Origin: SIG78 sp045635745
GTDB taxonomy: Bacteria; Verrucomicrobiota; Lentisphaeria; Victivallales; Victivallaceae
DNA length: 64,000 bases
Reading direction: 5' to 3'
NCBI GenBank assembly: GCA_045635745.1
Contig: JAZTWG010000061.1
Span: 1-64,000 of the forward strand
Each line of letters starts with the position of its first letter. Positions within the stretch are counted from its first letter, which is position 1. The notes below the pieces were generated by a model. The model was not told the DNA's origin and did not search any database. It was given only the letters and a program-made list of their open reading frames with translations. Positions 19,134 through 27,930 of the stretch are shown piece after piece. A program made the translations under genes and the position numbers.

Positions 19134-19829
19134 TCAATCATCACGGCGGCCGCCCAGCAAGCCGGAGCGGATCAGATAATAAAGCAAGGTAAGCAGCGCA
19201 CTTACAGCGCTCGCCACATAAGTCATAAATGCCGCATTGAGCACCGCACCCGCTGAAGAAGCCTCAGCGCGGGAAACGATCCCCGCCGATACCATAAGCT
19301 GTTTGGCGCGGCTGCTGGCATTGTATTCCACCGGCAGCGTAACGAGCGTGAACAGTACCGCCATGCTGAAAAGCGCTATCCCCACAAGCATCATCATCTG
19401 ACTTTGGAAAAGAAATCCCAGCAGCAGTATGAAATACGAAGCATTGCTGCCAATATTTGCTGCCGGCACCAACGCGCTGCGCATGGCAAGCGGTCCGTAG
19501 TTGGTGGCGTGCTGAATGGCATGCCCGGCTTCGTGACAGGCCACTCCGATAGCGGCCAGACTGTTGCTGGCGTAAACATTTTCCGACAACCGCAGTGTGT
19601 GGCTGGTGGGGTCATAATGGTCGGTCAGCATACCGTCAACATGTTCAATGGTCACATTGTATATTCCGGCACTTTCCAGCAGCCGCCGGGCGGCTTCGGC
19701 ACCGCTCATGCCGCTGGACGAGGCTATGTTAGAATATTTATTGAAAGTTGTGGTTGTAAACATGCTTGCCAGCCCGGCGAGGATCAAACCGGGCAGCATA
19801 AAAAGCAAATAAAGCGGATCAAAAAACAT
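19134..19829 (-). CDS. membrane zinc metallopeptidase, YugP family
   Basis: 231 aa from the ATG at 19829, with AAGGAGA about 9 nt upstream; an in-frame TTG at 19838 sits on the ribosome binding site and is unlikely. A membrane segment opens the protein (residues 5-23). The zinc-binding HEAGH is at 99-103 within GVACHEAGHAIQHA. Further membrane helices follow (about 125-165 and near 205-225), and VEYNASSRAKQLM probably supplies the third ligand. The length and order match YugP-type (COG2738) peptidases, whose substrates are unknown. It lies directly upstream of the debranching enzyme on the same strand and may share its transcript. A weak promoter TTGCGC-16-TACATT is at 19862-19889 on the minus strand. 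Confidence 0.9.
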   Translation of the reverse strand: MFFDPLYLLFMLPGLILAGLASMFTTTTFNKYSNIASSSGMSGAEAARRLLESAGIYNVTIEHVDGMLTDHYDPTSHTLRLSENVYASNSLAAIGVACHEAGHAIQHATNYGPLAMRSALVPAANIGSNASYFILLLGFLFQSQMMMLVGIALFSMAVLFTLVTLPVEYNASSRAKQLMVSAGIVSRAEASSAGAVLNAAFMTYVASAVSALLTLLYYLIRSGLLGGRRDD

Positions 19830-19992
19830 TTTTATCAATCTCCTTTTTTAACTGTCAGCATAATGTAGCACAGATTTTCAACAGCGCAAACTGAAAAGTT
19901 GGATTAAATCAAAAGTTCAAATGTTCGATCCGCCCCGCACCGGAGATTGTCCGCGCGGGATTTGCGTTTTGGCAATAAATAGATCACATGGC

Positions 19993-20021
19993 TTGCATTT
20001 TTCTCTGCACAACAGTATATT
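19993..20021 (+). promoter_or_regulatory. promoter of the sugar-metabolism cluster
   Basis: TTGCAT (19993-19998), 17 nt, TATATT (20016-20021), 41 bp before the ATG at 20063. It is in the divergent gap 19830-20062. Confidence 0.6.
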
Positions 20022-20062
20022 ATTGAAAAACAATCAAATCTGCAAACGAAAGGATTTTTACA

Positions 20063-20806
20063 ATGTTTGATCTGCAAAAATTTGTCGGCGTGAAAAGTTA
20101 CTCTTTCCGAACCATCAAAGACAATGTTGAATGTGCCAAAACGATCCGTTACTGCGAAAGCACAGTTGTTGACCTTTCGGCGGCCCATGTAAATTACGAT
20201 GATCCGGCATCCTGGGCCAAAGTTGCTGCCGATTATGCCGATAACGGCGTGAGTATTGCCGGCCTGGGGGTCGTCAGCATGCGCAGTAACGACGAAGCCT
20301 GGAACCGGAGATTTTTTGAATTTGCCAAATTTGCCAATGTTCCTCTGATCAGCATTTCTTTTGACCCCATGGATTGGGAGCTTACGGTCAAAAACGTTGA
20401 AAAACTTTCCGAAGAATACGGTATATTGACCGCTATCCACAACCACGGCGGTTATAACTGGATGGGCAACAGCACGGCGCTCAAGTATGTTTTCAGCAAA
20501 TGCTCCAAACGAATCGGTCTTTGTCTGGATACCGCGTGGTGCATCCACACCGAGCGTGAAAATCCGGTGCAGTGGATGGATCTTTTCGGCGACCGCATGT
20601 ATGGTATACACTTCAAAGACTTTGTCTGGGAACGCAACGGCAAACATGTTGACAGTATCGTAGGCGAGGGTTCGCTGAATCTTGCCGCAACGCTGGAAAA
20701 ATTCAAGGAAATGGAACACATCATTTCCGCAGTTCTGGAATACGAAGGCCCTGAAACTGTGGAATGCACCAAAAAATCCATTGCCAACATCCGCGCGCTT
20801 TACTGA
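20063..20806 (+). CDS. sugar phosphate isomerase/epimerase (xylose-isomerase-like TIM barrel)
   Basis: 247 aa, ATG preceded by AAAGGA. The fold signature is that of AP-endonuclease-2/xylose-isomerase-like barrels. ILTAIHNHGGYNWMGN and LCLDTAWCIHTERENP carry candidate metal ligands (His and Asp), MYGIHFKDFVWE carries a further His, and a final Glu appears in VLEYEGPETVE. It is at the short end for the family (about 250-300 aa) but looks complete. Members interconvert ketoses or inositol-derived keto acids. It begins a co-directional cluster with a UDP-sugar decarboxylase, a Gfo/Idh/MocA dehydrogenase and an enolase-superfamily enzyme, so it probably acts in sugar or sugar-acid metabolism. The substrate is not determinable here. 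Confidence 0.87.
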   Translation: MFDLQKFVGVKSYSFRTIKDNVECAKTIRYCESTVVDLSAAHVNYDDPASWAKVAADYADNGVSIAGLGVVSMRSNDEAWNRRFFEFAKFANVPLISISFDPMDWELTVKNVEKLSEEYGILTAIHNHGGYNWMGNSTALKYVFSKCSKRIGLCLDTAWCIHTERENPVQWMDLFGDRMYGIHFKDFVWERNGKHVDSIVGEGSLNLAATLEKFKEMEHIISAVLEYEGPETVECTKKSIANIRALY

Positions 20807-20907
20807 TCTGTATTGCAGTAGAGGTGTTAAACGGGCAGCGGGAACCGCCGGCAGAGTGCGGTCTATTATTTCAGCAACCCCCAACAGCCAAATTAAAGCG
20901 AGGCAGT

Positions 20908-21867
20908 ATGAAACGTATTCTGGTAACCGGCGGCGGCGGCTTTCTCGGCAGCGCCCTTTGCGAAAAATTGCTTGATGCAGGCAATGAAGTGATTTGTGTG
21001 GATAATTTTTTCACCGGCAGCAAACGCAATATCTATAAGCTGTTGGATAATCCGAAATTTGAAGTCATCCGGCACGATGTGACTTTTCCGCTCTATATTG
21101 AGTGCGACGAAATCTACAACCTTGCCTGTCCGGCTTCGCCCATACATTATCAGCGCGACCCCGTGCAGACGGTCAAGACTTGCGTGCATGGAGCGATCAA
21201 TATGCTCGGCCTTGCCAAGCGGCTGGGCGTAAAAATACTGCAGACCAGTACCAGCGAAGTTTATGGCGACCCTTCTGTGCATCCGCAAGTGGAAAGCTAC
21301 TGGGGCAATGTAAACCCCATCGGCATCCGCAGCTGTTACGACGAAGGCAAGCGCTGTGCCGAAACGCTCTTCAACTGCTACCGTATGCAATGCGATCTCG
21401 GAATCAAGATTGTGCGTATATTCAACACCTACGGGCCTAATATGCATCCGCACGACGGCCGCGTGGTCAGCAATTTCATCTTGCAGGCGCTGCAGAATAA
21501 AGATATAACTTTGTATGGCGACGGCAGTCAGACCCGCAGCTTCTGCTACCGCGACGATCTGCTTGAAGGTTTGGTACGCATGATGGCCACCCCGCACGAA
21601 GTCACCGGCCCGGTAAATCTGGGTATGCCGCAGGAATTCACCATCCGCGAGCTGGCGGAACTGACCATAAAACTCACCAATTCCAACAGCAAGCTGGTCT
21701 TCTGCGATCTGCCGGCCGATGACCCCAAACAGCGCAAGCCGGATATAACACTTGCCCAAAAACTGCTGGATTGGCAGCCGACTACTCCGCTGGCGGTGGG
21801 GCTGCAGAAGACTATCGAATATTTTGATGAACTTCTGCGTACCGATCCGGATTTCTGTCTGGGATAA
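20908..21867 (+). CDS. UDP-glucuronate decarboxylase (UDP-xylose synthase)
   Basis: 319 aa; start at the ATG at 20908 (GAGG upstream), which places the NAD motif GGGGFLGS at residues 8-15. Hallmarks of UDP-xylose synthases are present: NLACPASPIHYQ, TSTSEVYGDP, the active-site YDEGKR (YxxxK, near residue 144), RIFNTYGPNM, and TRSFCYRDDL. It converts UDP-glucuronate to UDP-xylose, a precursor of surface polysaccharide. It lacks the N-terminal membrane anchor of animal homologues, so it is soluble. It lies 101 bp after the TIM-barrel gene. UDP-glucose dehydrogenase, which makes the substrate, is not in the window. Confidence 0.92.
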   Translation: MKRILVTGGGGFLGSALCEKLLDAGNEVICVDNFFTGSKRNIYKLLDNPKFEVIRHDVTFPLYIECDEIYNLACPASPIHYQRDPVQTVKTCVHGAINMLGLAKRLGVKILQTSTSEVYGDPSVHPQVESYWGNVNPIGIRSCYDEGKRCAETLFNCYRMQCDLGIKIVRIFNTYGPNMHPHDGRVVSNFILQALQNKDITLYGDGSQTRSFCYRDDLLEGLVRMMATPHEVTGPVNLGMPQEFTIRELAELTIKLTNSNSKLVFCDLPADDPKQRKPDITLAQKLLDWQPTTPLAVGLQKTIEYFDELLRTDPDFCLG

Positions 21868-21952
21868 CTTTTCGCCGGGGCGCCGTATACTGGCGTTACC
21901 GGATGATGAAAATGCTCTCAAGTTATCCAAAATGGTAAATTTTTTATTGATT

Positions 21953-21981
21953 TTGCCATTTTATTTTGCTTTTTTTATGTT
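21953..21981 (+). promoter_or_regulatory. possible promoter of the Gfo/Idh/MocA-enolase pair
   Basis: TTGCCA (21953-21958), 17 nt, TATGTT (21976-21981), 49 bp before the ATG at 22030. A better TATATT at 21981-21986 lacks a well-spaced -35 element, so the call is weak. Confidence 0.35.
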
Positions 21982-22029
21982 ATATTGTCAATAAACAGAG
22001 AGTTTTATAAATACTCAAGGAGTTTTATT

Positions 22030-23199
22030 ATGAGCAAAAATATTGTTACAGCCGCCCAGATCGGATGCGGCAAATTCGCCCATCATCAGGATCTGCCCAA
22101 CTTGTCCAGCCACCCGCAAGTCAATTTCAAATGGGTTTGCGATATCGACCTGGCCGCGGCGCAGGCGGCAGCAAAAGAGTTCAATGTGCCCAATGCAACC
22201 AATAACTTCATGGATGTGATCAACGATCCGGAAGTCGATATGATCAAGATTGCCACTTCGCACGAAGTGCATCTGCCGATCGTGGAAGCCGCTGCGGCTG
22301 CCGGCAAACATATCTTCTGCGAAAAACCCATGGCCATGCATGATGCGGAAGCATTCAAGATCATCCGCGCCGTCCGCAAAGGCGGGGTGAAACTCTGCGT
22401 GGACCTCAACCGCCGCATGTCGCCGGCAATGCAAGCCTTGCGTAAAAAATATCTTGAACATATTGCCGATCCCAAGCACAATCCATGGCAGTATGTGGAA
22501 ACGGTGCGCGAACCGCTTCCGGAAGAACAGTTCCACCACATGAATATCCGGATCCAGGACGAAAGCAGCTCCTACGGTCTGGTGCATCTCAATCCGCTGA
22601 CCGGCGGCGGCGAAATCATCGGCGAATCGGTACACTGGCTCGATCTGGCGTGCTGGTTTTTTGCTCCGGCGCTGCCCTGCGAGATCACGGCGTTCGGTTC
22701 TTCGCGTCTTTCGCACGGGATCTACCTCAAGTTCAACAACGGTGCCAGCATGACTCTGGATTTTTCCTGCACCGGAACATTTGACTACCCCAAAGAACAG
22801 TTTGAAGTCACCGCCGGAGCCGCGTTGTTCCGCTGCCTGCACTTTGTGGAAAATACTTATCACGGTATGCCCGACAACGCCGGCGAAACTTTTGCTCTGC
22901 AATGCGACCCGCACAAAGAGCTGGGCGACGGCTTTGAAGCCTACTGCAAAAAATACTTTGCCAATGTGCAGAACAGCTCCAACAGCAAACTCGTTGAACA
23001 GAGTTGCCCGCTGACAGTGGATAAAGGCCACCGCGCCATGCTCAATGCCTTTATCGATGCCATTCTCAACGACAAGCCCAGTCCCTGCGATGAAATGGCC
23101 GGATTCCGCTCCACATTCCTCGCACAGAAAGCGATCGAATCGATCCGGCTCAAGCAGACTCTGCCGCTCCAGCTGGAAGATATAACTCCCTGTTTCTGA
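22030..23199 (+). CDS. Gfo/Idh/MocA family NAD(P)-dependent oxidoreductase
   Basis: 389 aa from the ATG at 22030, preceded by AAGGAG; the earlier in-frame start adds a non-conserved leader. It has a Rossmann start (AAQIGCGKFAHH), the family motif FCEKPMAMH with the conserved Lys, and a variant of the usual loop, LCVDLNRRMSPAM. The C-terminal beta-sheet domain includes GGGEIIGESVHWLDLACWFF, whose His/Asp pair lies at the active site in sugar dehydrogenases. It is 17 bp from the enolase-superfamily gene, implying a shared transcript and pathway. I cannot tell whether the substrate is an inositol, hexose or uronate derivative. Confidence 0.93.
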   Translation: MSKNIVTAAQIGCGKFAHHQDLPNLSSHPQVNFKWVCDIDLAAAQAAAKEFNVPNATNNFMDVINDPEVDMIKIATSHEVHLPIVEAAAAAGKHIFCEKPMAMHDAEAFKIIRAVRKGGVKLCVDLNRRMSPAMQALRKKYLEHIADPKHNPWQYVETVREPLPEEQFHHMNIRIQDESSSYGLVHLNPLTGGGEIIGESVHWLDLACWFFAPALPCEITAFGSSRLSHGIYLKFNNGASMTLDFSCTGTFDYPKEQFEVTAGAALFRCLHFVENTYHGMPDNAGETFALQCDPHKELGDGFEAYCKKYFANVQNSSNSKLVEQSCPLTVDKGHRAMLNAFIDAILNDKPSPCDEMAGFRSTFLAQKAIESIRLKQTLPLQLEDITPCF

Positions 23200-23215
23200 A
23201 AAGGATGATCCTGTT

Positions 23216-24496
23216 ATGAATTTGGAATTCATTCCGGTAAAAATGCGTTTGCCGCTCAAGTTCGGCGCCGAAACCATTGATTCAATTCAAATAGCGCATG
23301 TGGAATACCCCGCCTACGGAGCCGTGGGGCGGGGCGAAACTCCGCTTTCGGTGGCCTGGGCGTGGCCCTCGGCACTCTCTTTTGCCGCCCGCGAAGAATT
23401 GATGTGCAAGTTCTGTCAGGTGCTGGCCGGAGCCTACCCGGAACCCACCCGGCACCCCATGACCGAAGGATACATATTTCTTACCGAAAAGCTGGATGCA
23501 TTGCTGGAAAAATTCAATGCCGAAAATAATACCGCCATGCCCCATCTGGCGGCACTTATCTGCGCTTCGGCATTCGATATAGCCATGCACGACGCCTACG
23601 GTCTGGCCAAAGGTCTGCCCACTTACAAGACTTATAATCAGAACTTTATGGAACACGATCTGGCCTGGTTCTATAACGACGAAGCCTTCAGCGGGCTGTA
23701 TCCGGAAGACTTCTTTGTCAAAGATGTTCCCTCCGAACTGCCGGTCTGGCATCTGGTGGGGGGCAAGGACCTTTTGTACGAAAGCGAACGCACCGGCAAT
23801 GAACCCGACGACGGCTATCCTGTTTCGCTGGAAAAATGGATCGAGCGCGACGGGTTGAAATGTTTGAAAATCAAACTCACCGGCAGCGATGCCGAATGGG
23901 ATTACAACCGCGTAGCGGCAATCGGCAAAATTGCACTCAAATACGGTGTGGAAGCGCTTTCGCCGGACTTCAACTGCCTGGTGAAAGATCCGGAATATGT
24001 CAACAGCATTCTGGATAAACTGCAAACAGAATATCCGGAGATCTTTGATCTGCTTATCTATGTGGAACAGCCGTTCCCTTACGATCTGGAAGCCAACCAG
24101 ATCGATGTACACTCCTGCAGCGCACGCAAGCCGCTTTTCATGGACGAAAGCGCCCACGACTGGAAGTTTGTCAAACTGGGCAATTCGCTCGGCTGGAACG
24201 GCGTGGCGCTCAAAGTGTGCAAAACCCAGACCGGAGCGCTGCTTTCGGCCTGCTGGGCCAAACAGCACCACATGAAGCTTATGGTTCAGGATCTTACCAA
24301 TCCCATGCTGGCAACCGTGCCGCATGTGCTGCTTGCCGCGTATATCGGCACGATCAAAGGCGTGGAATGCAATGCGCCGCAATTCTACCCGCAGGCTTCG
24401 CTCGAAGATGAAAAAATCCGTCCCGGATTGTATGAACGGCGAAACGGTGTGGTCCGTCTGCAAGCCCCGCTTGCAGGCAACGGTCTGGGCTACTGA
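23216..24496 (+). CDS. enolase-superfamily (mandelate racemase/muconate-lactonizing-like) enzyme
   Basis: 426 aa with an N-terminal capping domain and a modified TIM barrel. Visible catalytic elements are KCLKIKLTG (Lys on strand 2), SPDFNCL (Asp metal ligand), YVEQPFPYD (Glu ligand), LFMDES (third acidic ligand) and VALKVCKTQTG (Lys on strand 6). Members abstract the proton alpha to a carboxylate, for example in sugar-acid dehydratases or epimerases. Pairing with the adjacent Gfo/Idh/MocA enzyme suggests an oxidised sugar-acid substrate. The long cap insertion (LVGGKDLLYESERTG region) is not something I can assign. It is the last gene before a strong terminator. Confidence 0.88.
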   Translation: MNLEFIPVKMRLPLKFGAETIDSIQIAHVEYPAYGAVGRGETPLSVAWAWPSALSFAAREELMCKFCQVLAGAYPEPTRHPMTEGYIFLTEKLDALLEKFNAENNTAMPHLAALICASAFDIAMHDAYGLAKGLPTYKTYNQNFMEHDLAWFYNDEAFSGLYPEDFFVKDVPSELPVWHLVGGKDLLYESERTGNEPDDGYPVSLEKWIERDGLKCLKIKLTGSDAEWDYNRVAAIGKIALKYGVEALSPDFNCLVKDPEYVNSILDKLQTEYPEIFDLLIYVEQPFPYDLEANQIDVHSCSARKPLFMDESAHDWKFVKLGNSLGWNGVALKVCKTQTGALLSACWAKQHHMKLMVQDLTNPMLATVPHVLLAAYIGTIKGVECNAPQFYPQASLEDEKIRPGLYERRNGVVRLQAPLAGNGLGY

Positions 24497-24520
24497 ACAA
24501 CGCCGGAATAATTGATTACA

Positions 24521-24569
24521 GCCGCCGGAGCGCATTAATTTTCTGCCAGCTCCGGCGGCTTTACTTTTT
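24521..24569 (+). terminator. rho-independent terminator after the sugar cluster
   Basis: A perfect 11-bp stem, GCCGCCGGAGC (24521-24531) and GCTCCGGCGGC (24549-24559), is followed by TTTACTTTTT. It separates the sugar cluster from purQ-dnaN-recF. Confidence 0.88.
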
Positions 24570-24633
24570 GAGCATAGCTCATCTGCCGGCAGGCATTTTG
24601 AAAGCAAATTACCTTTTTTGATTTTTTACAGAC

Positions 24634-24661
24634 TTGACAATCACGAAATTGCATTTATATT
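24634..24661 (+). promoter_or_regulatory. promoter of purQ-dnaN-recF
   Basis: Consensus TTGACA (24634-24639), 16 nt, TATATT (24656-24661), 59 bp before the purQ ATG and just after the terminator. Confidence 0.65.
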
Positions 24662-24720
24662 ATATAAAAATAATATAAAATACGTGAAAAAACCACATCA
24701 TATAAAGGATTTTTAAAATT

Positions 24721-25512
24721 ATGGCTAAAGTCAAGGCTCTGGTTATCACCGGATTCGGATTGAACTGCGAAAAAGAAACCACCGCGGCATTTGAACATGT
24801 TGGTGCAGAAGTAAGCATGGTTCATCTGAATGACCTTATTTCCGGCAAACGCTCGCTCAAAGAGTTTCAGATATTGGCATTTATCGGCGGATTTTCTTTC
24901 GGCGACCACCTGGGCGCCGGCACAGTATTCGCCAACCGCGTTCATTTCCGTCTGCAGGATGAGCTTAAAGAATTTATTGCCGCAGGCAAACTGATCATCG
25001 GTATCTGCAACGGGTTCCAGACCATTTCCCGTCTGGGGATCGTGCCGGCGCTCAACGGCAACTACTTTGTGCAGCAGGCGGCACTGGCGCACAACGATTC
25101 CGGTGTGTTCCGCGATGACTGGTGCGTGCTGCGCGCCAATCAGTCCAGCCCCTGTATCTTCACCAAAAATATTGATCTTATCCGCCTGCCGCTGCGTCAC
25201 GGTGAAGGTAAATTTGTTGCCGATGCAGCCACGCTCAAGCAGATCGAAGCCAAAAATCTGGTGGCGTTCCGCTATGCCAATGCCGATGGCAGTCTGGCAA
25301 CAGAATTCCCCGCCAATCCCAACGGCTCGCTCAACAGCATCGCCGGCATCTGCGACGAAACCGGCCGTGTTTTCGGTTTGATGCCGCACCCGGAAGCGTT
25401 CCTTTCGCCCTACAACTCGCCCTCCTGGACAGCAGATCAGCTGAAAGGCGATCTGCCCAAAGAAGGCGACGGCGTGGCGATCTTCCGCAACGCGGTGGAA
25501 TATCTGGCATAA
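24721..25512 (+). CDS. purQ: phosphoribosylformylglycinamidine synthase, glutaminase subunit
   Basis: 263 aa class I glutamine amidotransferase. The nucleophile elbow is GICNGFQ with Cys96, and the His/Glu pair lies in LMPHPEAF (about H223, E225). VITGFGLNCEKETTAAFE and FIGGFSFGDHLGAGTVFA are typical PurQ segments. It releases ammonia from glutamine for FGAM synthesis in purine biosynthesis and works with PurL, which is not in the window. At 263 aa it is slightly longer than Bacillus-type PurQ (about 227 aa), with extra sequence between Cys and His. It leads a likely operon with dnaN and recF; dnaN begins 44 bp after the stop. Confidence 0.93.
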   Translation: MAKVKALVITGFGLNCEKETTAAFEHVGAEVSMVHLNDLISGKRSLKEFQILAFIGGFSFGDHLGAGTVFANRVHFRLQDELKEFIAAGKLIIGICNGFQTISRLGIVPALNGNYFVQQAALAHNDSGVFRDDWCVLRANQSSPCIFTKNIDLIRLPLRHGEGKFVADAATLKQIEAKNLVAFRYANADGSLATEFPANPNGSLNSIAGICDETGRVFGLMPHPEAFLSPYNSPSWTADQLKGDLPKEGDGVAIFRNAVEYLA

Positions 25513-25556
25513 GAGTTCAAATTACGGTGCAATAACTATTCCAAGAGGTGAAAAAT

Positions 25557-26648
25557 ATGAAATTTACGGTAAGCAGAGAAAAACTTCTGAAAGCTCTTCA
25601 GCGGGTAAACAGCACCATTGGCAGCCGCAATACGCTGCCGATTCTGGGCAATGTACTGGTCGAAGCCAACGATAATGTGGTAAGCTTGACCACTACCGAT
25701 CTGGAAATCCGTATCGTCACGCGCGTGGAAGCCGAAGTGGAGCTCCCCGGCGCCACAACCATACCTGCCAAACGCCTGCTGGCACTGGTCAATAATTTTG
25801 AAGATGCCATGGTCGTTATTTCCAGCGACGAGCGCCATCATGCGGAAGTTACCTGCGGCACCAGCTGCTTCAAGCTGCTGGGCATTGCTCCGGAAGATTT
25901 CCCCGGTGTCGGCGAACTCACCCCGGTACGCACCATCACTTTCAAGGGTGCGGATCTCAAACGTATGCTGGGGCAGATCATCTACGCCATTACCCTTAAC
26001 GACAGCCGCAAAGTTCTGCACGGCATGCTGTTCAGCTTGCGCGACGGCGTGGTCACCATGGTGGCTACCGACAGCAAGCGACTGGCAATGACCGAACGCA
26101 ATGTGGAAAATGTTTCCGGCAGCAATGGCGACTGCATCATTCCGCTGCCGGCCGCGCAGGAAATCAAACGTCAGGCCAATCCGCAGGAAGATATCACGCT
26201 GGAAATCGGCGAAAAGATGGCCCGTTTTGTCACCGCCGATACCATTCTGACCAGCAAACTTATTGAAGGCAATTACCCCAACTACCGTCAGGTCATTCCT
26301 GCGACTTTCCGTCAGCAGATTCCGCTGGCGACCTCGGCGCTTTTGAGCAAGATCGAGCTGGTGTCGCAGGTGCTGGCCGACAGTACCGGCTGTATTGTGC
26401 TGAATTTCTCGGAAGGCAAACTTGAATTGCGGGCGGCGAGCAGCGATATCGGTGAAGGTTCTGCTGAACTGCCGGTGGAATTTTCCGACGAGCCCTTGAG
26501 CGCATCGTTCAATCCGGCGTTTCTTGCCGATCCCCTGCGCTTTGCCGATTGCGAAACCATGACTTTCAAAGTCAACGATGGTTTCAGCCCGGTCGCCATT
26601 GATGGCGGCGACGGCTTCCTTTATGTAATCATGCCCATGCGTCATTGA
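25557..26648 (+). CDS. dnaN: DNA polymerase III beta sliding clamp
   Basis: 363 aa starting MKFTVSREKLLKALQRV at the ATG at 25557, with AAGAGG 8 nt upstream; a GTG nine bases earlier overlaps that site and is rejected. The three clamp subdomains are evident: NTLPILGNVLVEA, TDLEIRIVTRVEAEV, MVATDSKRLAM, and the C-terminal YVIMPMR, which closes the peptide-binding pocket. The ring tethers Pol III to DNA during replication. It sits between purQ and recF, 35 bp before recF, so it belongs to an unusual purQ-dnaN-recF order rather than the common dnaA-dnaN-recF-gyrB cluster. Confidence 0.97.
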   Translation: MKFTVSREKLLKALQRVNSTIGSRNTLPILGNVLVEANDNVVSLTTTDLEIRIVTRVEAEVELPGATTIPAKRLLALVNNFEDAMVVISSDERHHAEVTCGTSCFKLLGIAPEDFPGVGELTPVRTITFKGADLKRMLGQIIYAITLNDSRKVLHGMLFSLRDGVVTMVATDSKRLAMTERNVENVSGSNGDCIIPLPAAQEIKRQANPQEDITLEIGEKMARFVTADTILTSKLIEGNYPNYRQVIPATFRQQIPLATSALLSKIELVSQVLADSTGCIVLNFSEGKLELRAASSDIGEGSAELPVEFSDEPLSASFNPAFLADPLRFADCETMTFKVNDGFSPVAIDGGDGFLYVIMPMRH

Positions 26649-26683
26649 TCCTGACGCCGGACTGAAACAGGCGCGTTCCGTTT

Positions 26684-27733
26684 ATGATCAGCGAATTCAG
26701 GGCATTGAATTGGCGTTCATTTGAGCGGGCGCGCTTGTTTTTTGAGCAGAAAAACCTGCTGCTGGGAGTCAACGGCAGCGGCAAAAGCAATCTTTTGGAA
26801 GCGCTGGGATTTCTGGGTATTCTGCGCAGTTTCCGCACGGCAAGAATCAATGATCTGGTGCGCTGCGGCGAAAACGGTTTTCACTTGCGCGGAGTATGGC
26901 AGGATCAGCAGAAAAAGAGTACACTGGAAGTCAGTGTAACCGGTGCCAATGAGCGTATACTGACTGTTAATGGCGATCGTGAACGCTCGGGGCGGGATTT
27001 TATCCGTCACTTTTTCCCGGTGGTCTTTGCACCCGAAGATATGGAGATCGTGAATGGGGCACCGGGAGGGCGGCGGCGTTTTTTTGATATGGTTGCCAGC
27101 CAGCTTTCCGATGATTATGTAAATATTCTGCACGATTATCTTTCGGCACTCAAACTGCGTAATATGATGCTGAAAAATCCGCGTAAAACCGACTTGACCA
27201 AGCTCGCGGTCTACGAAGAGCTCATGGCTGTTGCGGCCGCTGAACTGACCACCCGCAGAAGCAGATTTATTACCGAATTCAACCGCATGCTGGCGGCGAT
27301 CGCGCCGGAAAGCAGCGAAGTTATCTCCATAGAGTATCACCCCCAATGCAGCGATGGGGCATCGGCCTACGCCGAAGCCTTTGCCCGCAACCGCCGCCGG
27401 GAAATGGAAAAACGCACCACGCTGACGGGTTGCCATCTGGATGACTACCGCTTTTTCATGGGCAGAAACCCCATGCGCGGCTTTGCCAGCAATGGTCAGA
27501 ACCGCATGGCAGCATTGAACAGCAAACTCTCCGCATCAAGAATACTCATGCAGAACCACGGTGCGGAAAAACTCGTGGCGCTGATAGATGATGTTACCGG
27601 CGAACTTGATACGCGCCACCGGGAGATGTTTTTTGATACCATAGCACCCGCCGGGCAAATGTTTTTTACCTGCACAAATATACCATCCGGCAAATTCTTC
27701 AAAGATGCCAAAGTGCACAATCTGCCGCTGTAA
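26684..27733 (+). CDS. recF: DNA replication/repair ATPase RecF
   Basis: 349 aa SMC-like ATPase: Walker A GVNGSGKS (28-35), ALGFLGILRSFRTAR just after it, the central PVVFAPEDMEIVNGAPGGRRRFFD, an ABC signature variant ASNGQNRMAALNSKL, and Walker B LVALIDDVTGELD. RecF, with RecO and RecR, loads RecA at gapped DNA. The length is close to the usual 355-370 aa. No dnaA or gyrB follows; the gene converges on purU across a hairpin-rich 197-bp gap. Confidence 0.95.
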   Translation: MISEFRALNWRSFERARLFFEQKNLLLGVNGSGKSNLLEALGFLGILRSFRTARINDLVRCGENGFHLRGVWQDQQKKSTLEVSVTGANERILTVNGDRERSGRDFIRHFFPVVFAPEDMEIVNGAPGGRRRFFDMVASQLSDDYVNILHDYLSALKLRNMMLKNPRKTDLTKLAVYEELMAVAAAELTTRRSRFITEFNRMLAAIAPESSEVISIEYHPQCSDGASAYAEAFARNRRREMEKRTTLTGCHLDDYRFFMGRNPMRGFASNGQNRMAALNSKLSASRILMQNHGAEKLVALIDDVTGELDTRHREMFFDTIAPAGQMFFTCTNIPSGKFFKDAKVHNLPL

Positions 27734-27770
27734 GCACTTGCACGCTTGCAGAATATGCATCGTTTTTTTG

Positions 27771-27916
27771 AAAGCTCTGTTCCCAATGCGGATATACCTG
27801 TGCATTGAGATATTTTTCAAAATTTGAATGGCATTTATCTTTTTGCGGAGCAAAAAGATAAATGCCGGTAAAAGGTTTGGAAAAAAGGGGTCCCTTATTT
27901 GGAACAGAGCTTTTTT
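27771..27916. repeat. nested inverted-repeat element between recF and purU
   Basis: Outer arms AAAGCTCTGTTCC (27771-27783) and GGAACAGAGCTTT (27901-27913) are perfectly complementary over 13 bp; the right arm runs into six Ts, so on the plus strand it may terminate recF. Inside is a perfect 17-bp hairpin with a 3-nt loop (arms 27830-27846 and 27850-27866, loop GGA). On the minus strand, the 28 nt before this hairpin resemble those before the hairpin at 59421. The gap 27734-27930 contains no gene. Confidence 0.8.
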
Positions 27917-27930
27917 GAAAAACCGGCCAA

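Noticed and set aside
24497..27733. Replication origin beside dnaN-recF
   Set aside because: No dnaA gene, no cluster of DnaA-box-like 9-mers and no AT-rich 13-mers stand out in the flanking gaps.
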